Positions 17,286-20,770 of a DNA stretch of 20,770 bases are shown in pieces (the stretch's first letter is position 1; each line of letters opens with the position of its first letter). A model generated the notes under the pieces. The model saw only the letters and a list, made by a program, of their open reading frames with translations. It was not told where the DNA came from and ran no database searches. Source of the stretch: SZUA-584 sp964441275 (GTDB lineage Bacteria; Bacillota; Clostridia; Christensenellales; SZUA-584); the NCBI GenBank assembly GCA_964441275.1, contig CAYTUG010000026.1:1-20770 (forward strand), written 5' to 3'. The translations under genes were made by a program, and so were the position numbers.

Positions 17286-17906
17286 TTAAGGGTGATAAAG
17301 CTGGCGCACCTGTTCAACTTTGCCGTCCGCCCCCACTATAACTTGATACCAAAACGCATCTAACATAATTTCCGGATTGGTTTCGTATAAAGCGCATAAA
17401 TCTTCAAAACTCGTTAAAACTTGTTCCGGTTCAGGCGCATATTGATATCCATGAGAAAATTTGAGCATATACGTTGGAACCGCTTTTAAGTCGATTGTTC
17501 TTAAGCGTTTGTTAGTATTCTTTTTTATAAACTCAGAATCGGAGTATTCGGATACTTCTCGCCAAGCTTCGGCAAGAGTATAGCCTTTGTTTTTAACCAA
17601 CCAGTTTATTGCATCTTCGCCGCGCAAGGCGTCCCAATAATCAAATTGCGCCAAGCCGTTCGATGGGTTGAAGGTTTTCATATCCGCCAAACTTGTATAC
17701 ATTCTTATATTGTTAGTGGGAGCCGGGTCAACATGAGTTGATTCTAAAACGGGCGCGGGTGTTACGGTAATTTCAGACTGTTCCGCCAATATTTCCGCCG
17801 GAACCGATGGAGCGGTGGTAACTATTTTACCTTTTAAATTGGTTGCGTTGCACGAAGCGGCAAACAATACAACAAAAATAATAGCTATTGCAAACATTTT
17901 TCTCAC
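17286..17906 (-). CDS. Small secreted lipoprotein of unknown function, 206 aa
   Basis: I do not recognise the family. The N-terminus is a lipoprotein signal peptide: positive start (MRKM), hydrophobic core FAIAIIFVVLFAA, and Cys at position 19 in AASC. The lipobox is slightly non-canonical, with Ala rather than Leu at -3. A Thr/Pro/Ser-rich, probably flexible linker follows to about residue 65, then a compact domain rich in Tyr, Trp and Asp (for example FDYWDALRGEDAINWLVKNK, and DAFWYQVIVGADGKVEQV near the end). The protein should be anchored to the outer face of the membrane. The GTG start has GGAGG seven bases upstream; an ATG three codons in is less well placed. It lies downstream of a strong promoter and ~580 nt of structured leader, and upstream of another RNA-rich stretch. 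Confidence 0.8.
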   Translation of the reverse strand: MRKMFAIAIIFVVLFAASCNATNLKGKIVTTAPSVPAEILAEQSEITVTPAPVLESTHVDPAPTNNIRMYTSLADMKTFNPSNGLAQFDYWDALRGEDAINWLVKNKGYTLAEAWREVSEYSDSEFIKKNTNKRLRTIDLKAVPTYMLKFSHGYQYAPEPEQVLTSFEDLCALYETNPEIMLDAFWYQVIVGADGKVEQVRQLYHP

Positions 17907-17959
17907 AACAAGACCTCCAGTTTCTATCCTTTTTAATATTTCATAATTTTCCCCTCTTC

Positions 17960-18543
17960 CCTATTTGTTCTAAGCGCGCAACAGCCCCGGTCCTATAACT
18001 GCCGCCTCTGCACAAATGGCTGTTATCGCCCGTTCCTGTTCGCTATGCGCCGCGTTTTATTGCGCTTACATTGCATAAAAGCGCAATAAATATTTCCCGG
18101 AACAGTTATTCTGTAATCTGCGCCCGTTCTACGACTCATAAACAGTTTCAGACGCAAGCTCATTTCAAAGTGCGAAACCTCACCGTTCGGGCGGTTTAAC
18201 CGTATTTTAAACTATCATCGGGCAAAGCAGAGGCTTTTTTTAGGCGGCATCAACGTTTAAAAGCGCAAAGTCCGCTAATGCTTTTAGGCAGTTTTAACAT
18301 TGGCATAAGAAAGCCTTAGCACAGTATGCCCCGTTGTAAGTTCCGCCGCCGAAAAAGAATTAAGCTTGCAGCTAACAGATTAAGGCGTTCTTAGGCTGAG
18401 CGCTGATGGAAAATAATTGTTGTTAAGATTTTCAATCAAACCATAACGCAATCTTTTTAACTCCATTTTCCTATAGTCTAAAAAACCGACTTTATGCAGT
18501 TGTTGTATATGTTATTATATCCCTCCTAATTACACTATATTCT
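17960..18543 (-). ncRNA. Candidate large structured RNA with three folding domains, ~580 nt
   Basis: No coding signal is visible, but a consensus promoter fires into a region of nested complementarity (plus coordinates). Domain I: 18408-18414 with 18465-18471 encloses 18422-18430 with 18450-18461 (one three-base bulge). Domain II: GGCGGC 18243-18248 with 18345-18350 encloses two hairpins, 18258-18264/18280-18286 and 18302-18307/18325-18330. Domain III: GCCTCTGC 18004-18011 with GCAGAGGC 18227-18234 (eight pairs over 220 nt) encloses 18028-18032/18219-18223. Inside that lie 18036-18041/18100-18105 holding a 12-pair hairpin (18056-18067/18079-18090), 18121-18126/18188-18193, and 18194-18199/18207-18212. 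I see no terminator at the 3' end, so it may be processed from, or be the leader of, the lipoprotein mRNA. Size and complexity recall ornate RNAs such as OLE or ROOL, but I cannot make that match. Confidence 0.55.
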
Positions 18544-18549
18544 AACCGT

Positions 18550-18577
18550 ATTATACTATGCGGCCCTATGCTGTCAA
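18550..18577 (-). promoter_or_regulatory. Consensus sigma-A promoter for the large structured RNA
   Basis: A perfect TTGACA (18572-18577), a 16-base spacer and a perfect TATAAT (18550-18555) face the minus-strand structured region. The start is expected near 18543. This is the best promoter in the window and suggests abundant transcription. Confidence 0.82.
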
Positions 18578-18684
18578 CACAATCAGAAGCATTTATAATT
18601 TACTTCATGCCGGCGCATGTGCCGATTGGGAGATATCGGGCTGTGTTATGACGCTCGCGCCAGGCAGGAAAGCTATATCTAACT

Positions 18685-18720
18685 ATCAACACGTTTTCTC
18701 TTTCAAAAGGACGTGTTGAT
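18685..18720. repeat. Perfect 10-bp inverted repeat, 16-base loop
   Basis: ATCAACACGT (18685-18694) and ACGTGTTGAT (18711-18720). No T-run follows on either strand, so it is not a standard terminator. It lies about 110 bases upstream of the strong promoter and could be a protein-binding site or a relic end of a mobile element. Confidence 0.6.
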
Positions 18721-18785
18721 GTAAACCGTACTTTTATATTGTAAGTCAATTGTATCACCTTCTTTTATCTTGATTTCCATAGTGG

Positions 18786-18824
18786 CTAATCAACATTATA
18801 GGGATTTTCAATTACGATGATTAG
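18786..18824. repeat. 7-bp inverted repeat (CTAATCA / TGATTAG)
   Basis: CTAATCA (18786-18792) and TGATTAG (18818-18824) are separated by 25 bases in AT-rich DNA. A repeat this short could arise by chance. Confidence 0.3.
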
Positions 18825-19049
18825 TCTATTTTATTATAATTTTATATCTAACTCATATACACAACCCTAAAAACATCTAACCTATCCACCCAACTATCAA
18901 AAATTCAAATTAAATGTTCTGTTACCCAAACCCTTGATAACAATGACTTAAAGTCTATCTGCATATAATGAATTTTAAAGTAATTATTCCAGAGTCCTTA
19001 TATTTCAAGCCTTTAGGCGTATTCTATTATTTTACCCTCGTTATCAATG

Positions 19050-19199
19050 CTACCATCTCAACATGCAAGGAAAGGCTCACCAAAAGTCTGGTCTTTATTT
19101 GGCACATTTTGTTTCTTTCATTATACGCCACCGAAAAAACGTTCTCAGACGCATAGTTTTCATTAAATGTTCCTATTTATTGTCCTGTTGTGCAACCTA
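19050..19199 (-). mobile_element. Remnant of the 5' end of a second IS481-like element
   Basis: A 14-base identity (CGCATAGTTTTCAT, 19150-19163 against 1046-1059) covers the start codon, so the minus strand again begins MKTMR, continuing LRTFFRWRI against QKAFFRQRV in the left element. The outer end TTGTGCAACCTA (19188-19199) matches the left element's end at 11 of 12 bases. Stops and frame changes follow, and the catalytic core is gone. A stretch reading DGSI near 19070 may be the last recognisable piece. The leader between the end and the ATG is 36 bases here but about 115 in the left element, so they are relatives rather than copies. It lies directly downstream of csm6. The inner boundary is uncertain. 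Confidence 0.6.
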
Positions 19200-19228
19200 T
19201 ACTGACCTTAACATGCATTACAAGTAAT

Positions 19229-20530
19229 TTAACTCAAAGTCTTTATTGTTTCCTTATTCCACACGTCATAGCTTTCATAATACTCTTTTTTTATATTTGG
19301 AAACACACTGATAAAAATAATGTCTAACTTTTTAATTATTTCATTTAGATTAAATCCCGTGCATCTTTTTACACAATCATCATCGATAGACACAATTGTA
19401 TGCGCTACAATATTTCTAACTTTCATTTCTATTATTCTTAATTCTTTGAAACTATTATAATGCTGCTGACTTTTCACATCCGAGTTTTTGCTCAAAAAGT
19501 ACTCAAATACATACAGCCAAAACTGTAACGATATGTAACTTGGAAAGCTACCGCTTGTATTTGAATCTATATACTTATACAGTTCGATATTGTACTTTTT
19601 TATTTTTTCAGAATCAATTTTATGTTGATTGTTCTTAGCGCTGTAACAGAATTCAGATTCGCAGACTTTATATTTTTTCTCTAAATATGCGGATATTAAG
19701 TTACATGAAAGTGGCGTTAAGCGCATTATACAGTCTCCAACCTCGCCTCTTTTTTGCTTTATTCGCACAACCAAATAATACTCAAACAAACGTTTTATAT
19801 TGCTTGTTTCTACCGGATATGAAAGCGATGTGCCGTCTAAATCGGCGGTTTGAATATTATATCTATTATAACAAGCTTCTATATACTTTTTTTGTATCGG
19901 TGATACGTAATCGCTTTGAGAAAGTAAATACGCGCCATTATAGTCATGTAAAAGCAACGCTTTTTTTATATTCTCCATAATATAACTTCGCGAATAGTTT
20001 GTAAGATCCGGGCGTACTGTTCTATTTTTTGCATCATCTAAATTGTCCAGCAAATTGTCCAGCTCTTTATCTATATCTATTTCCTCAGGCAAATGAGGCG
20101 CACAATCGCTCGACATATAAGTATGCGTTTTAACTTGCACAGGTACGAGCGGCAACGCTGAAGTTAAAACAATAACTATTAATGCAACGTTCATCTGTAC
20201 AGTACCTGATGTTATGTTTACAATAATCTCGCTTTCAGGTTGATTCTTATGAATATCGCCAAGCACCGCGCTAAACTCATTATAAAATAACAAAAAATCA
20301 GAAACATCTACAATATCAGTAATAATATCATGCGGAATGCAATTTGGCATAACCCTTTGTATTGCTCTAAAAAAACGATCATCCCTCATATGTATTGCTG
20401 CCATCTCTTTGCTAAAATATAAAAATGCCTTCCGGGGCTTGTAATGCCTTACAATATGAAGCATAGGTCCATCAAAATTATCCCTTATAGGGTCCGACCT
20501 GCCTATAGGACTAAACAGAATGCGTGACAT
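19229..20530 (-). CDS. csm6: Type III CRISPR-associated ribonuclease Csm6 (CARF-HEPN), 433 aa
   Basis: Csm6 is the collateral RNase of type III CRISPR defence. Its CARF domain binds cyclic oligoadenylate made by Cas10 when target RNA is recognised, and this activates the HEPN RNase of a homodimer. The CARF part (about 1-170) shows the first-strand motif ILFSPIGRSDPIR (residues 4-16) and the ligand-loop motif NITSGTVQMN (105-114; relatives often have Pro where Val111 is). The HEPN motif R-x4-H is R372-NIVA-H377. Length is normal for the family (about 420-450). The start has AAGGAATAAAAAA before the ATG. The gene is visibly richer in A+T than the cluster to its left, which suggests acquisition. 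It is divergent from the CRISPR array and about 130 bases from it. No cas10, csm2-5, cas6, cas1 or cas2 is in view. Confidence 0.88.
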   Translation of the reverse strand: MSRILFSPIGRSDPIRDNFDGPMLHIVRHYKPRKAFLYFSKEMAAIHMRDDRFFRAIQRVMPNCIPHDIITDIVDVSDFLLFYNEFSAVLGDIHKNQPESEIIVNITSGTVQMNVALIVIVLTSALPLVPVQVKTHTYMSSDCAPHLPEEIDIDKELDNLLDNLDDAKNRTVRPDLTNYSRSYIMENIKKALLLHDYNGAYLLSQSDYVSPIQKKYIEACYNRYNIQTADLDGTSLSYPVETSNIKRLFEYYLVVRIKQKRGEVGDCIMRLTPLSCNLISAYLEKKYKVCESEFCYSAKNNQHKIDSEKIKKYNIELYKYIDSNTSGSFPSYISLQFWLYVFEYFLSKNSDVKSQQHYNSFKELRIIEMKVRNIVAHTIVSIDDDCVKRCTGFNLNEIIKKLDIIFISVFPNIKKEYYESYDVWNKETIKTLS

Positions 20531-20590
20531 TTTTTTATTCCTTTCGTATCCGATTACCTTTTTTAGCTGCTTCTAATAACTGTTGTTTAG

Positions 20591-20619
20591 ATTATTCTAC
20601 ACTAACTCATAACGCTCAA
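20591..20619 (-). promoter_or_regulatory. csm6 promoter
   Basis: TTGAGC (20614-20619), a 17-base spacer and AATAAT (20591-20596) face csm6. It lies inside the AT-rich interval that must also serve as the leader of the array, so csm6 and the array may share control DNA. Confidence 0.55.
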
Positions 20620-20662
20620 CAAAGATATATTTATCATATATCAAAACGTATAAATAAGCTAA

Positions 20663-20770
20663 GTTTACGTCCCCATCACTTGGGGGCTTCTTTATTATAC
20701 CAAAATGGTTGACGCAATAGAAGCGCAGTCACGAGTTTACGTCCCCATCACTTGGGGGCTTCTTTATTAT
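20663..20770 (+). CRISPR. CRISPR array, first two repeats and one spacer, continues past the edge
   Basis: Two identical 36-base repeats (20663-20698 and 20735-20770) flank one 36-base spacer (20699-20734). The repeat starts GTTTACGTCCCC and contains a CCCC/GGGG hairpin (GTCCCC ATCACTT GGGGGC), then ends CTTCTTTATTAT. This layout is common for type III-associated repeats, in line with csm6 next door. The repeat boundary could shift one base left because both copies are preceded by A. The AT-rich 20531-20662 is probably the leader, with transcription to the right, but direction is inferred. The second repeat ends exactly at the window edge, so the array size is unknown. Confidence 0.9.

Larger units (their letters stand above)
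18600..19049. other. AT-rich gene-free stretch with two palindromes
   Basis: I see no credible gene here on either strand. 18600-18680 is richer in G+C and lies upstream of the consensus promoter. From about 18750 the base composition becomes very AT-rich, like the csm6 side. Two inverted repeats (18685-18720 and 18786-18824) are listed separately. The stretch probably marks the seam between the housekeeping side and the CRISPR side. Confidence 0.5.

Noticed and set aside
18380..18466. 28-codon frame MELKRLRYGLIENL... in the large RNA
   Set aside because: It has no good Shine-Dalgarno sequence and its bases are used in domain I stems; more likely fortuitous.
17960..18543. Assignment of the large RNA to OLE, ROOL, T-box, tmRNA or a group II intron
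   Set aside because: I do not see the T-box GGTGG/ACCGCG element, tmRNA ends, or intron domain V. No OapA-like gene follows. Size alone is not enough to name a family.
18968..19156. 62-codon plus-strand frame next to csm6
   Set aside because: It overlaps the antisense of the IS remnant, has no ribosome-binding site and shows no protein-like features.

Overview
The window looks like a chromosomal segment of an anaerobic Firmicute (class Clostridia or close to it). The main evidence is gene order: dgt, dnaG, rpoD, trmK, a Nif3-family gene, a C4 zinc-ribbon gene and rnpB, all on the minus strand. This is the clostridial form of the macromolecular-synthesis cluster. Strong purine-rich Shine-Dalgarno sequences, GTG/TTG starts and sigma-A-type promoters fit the same assignment. 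I cannot name the species.

Layout from left to right. 154-1174 is a decayed IS481-like element with a broken transposase. 1231-9546 encodes a giant cyclic beta-1,2-glucan synthase. 9685-10144 holds rnpB (RNase P RNA) with its promoter and terminator. 10117-16456 is the tightly packed housekeeping cluster: zinc-ribbon protein, Nif3, TrmK, sigma-A, primase and dGTPase. 16457-18600 is mostly non-coding: one small lipoprotein gene lies among three candidate structured RNAs. These are a ~465-nt minus-strand RNA, a ~154-nt plus-strand RNA ending in a textbook terminator, and a ~580-nt minus-strand RNA with a consensus promoter and three nested folding domains. 18600-19228 is AT-rich, gene-free DNA carrying two palindromes and the remnant of a second IS481-like element. 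19229-20530 is csm6, an AT-rich CARF-HEPN ribonuclease gene. From 20663 a CRISPR array with 36-bp repeats and a 36-bp spacer runs off the right edge.

How the parts fit. The housekeeping block links dNTP balance (dgt), replication priming (dnaG), transcription initiation (rpoD) and tRNA modification and processing (trmK, rnpB). csm6 would be the cyclic-oligoadenylate-activated arm of a type III CRISPR system whose other genes must lie outside the window. The most unusual part is 16.5-18.6 kb. There, interdigitated stems rather than codons carry the signal, a short sequence element occurs three times, and one exported lipoprotein sits between the RNAs. I could not assign these RNAs to a named family from sequence alone.
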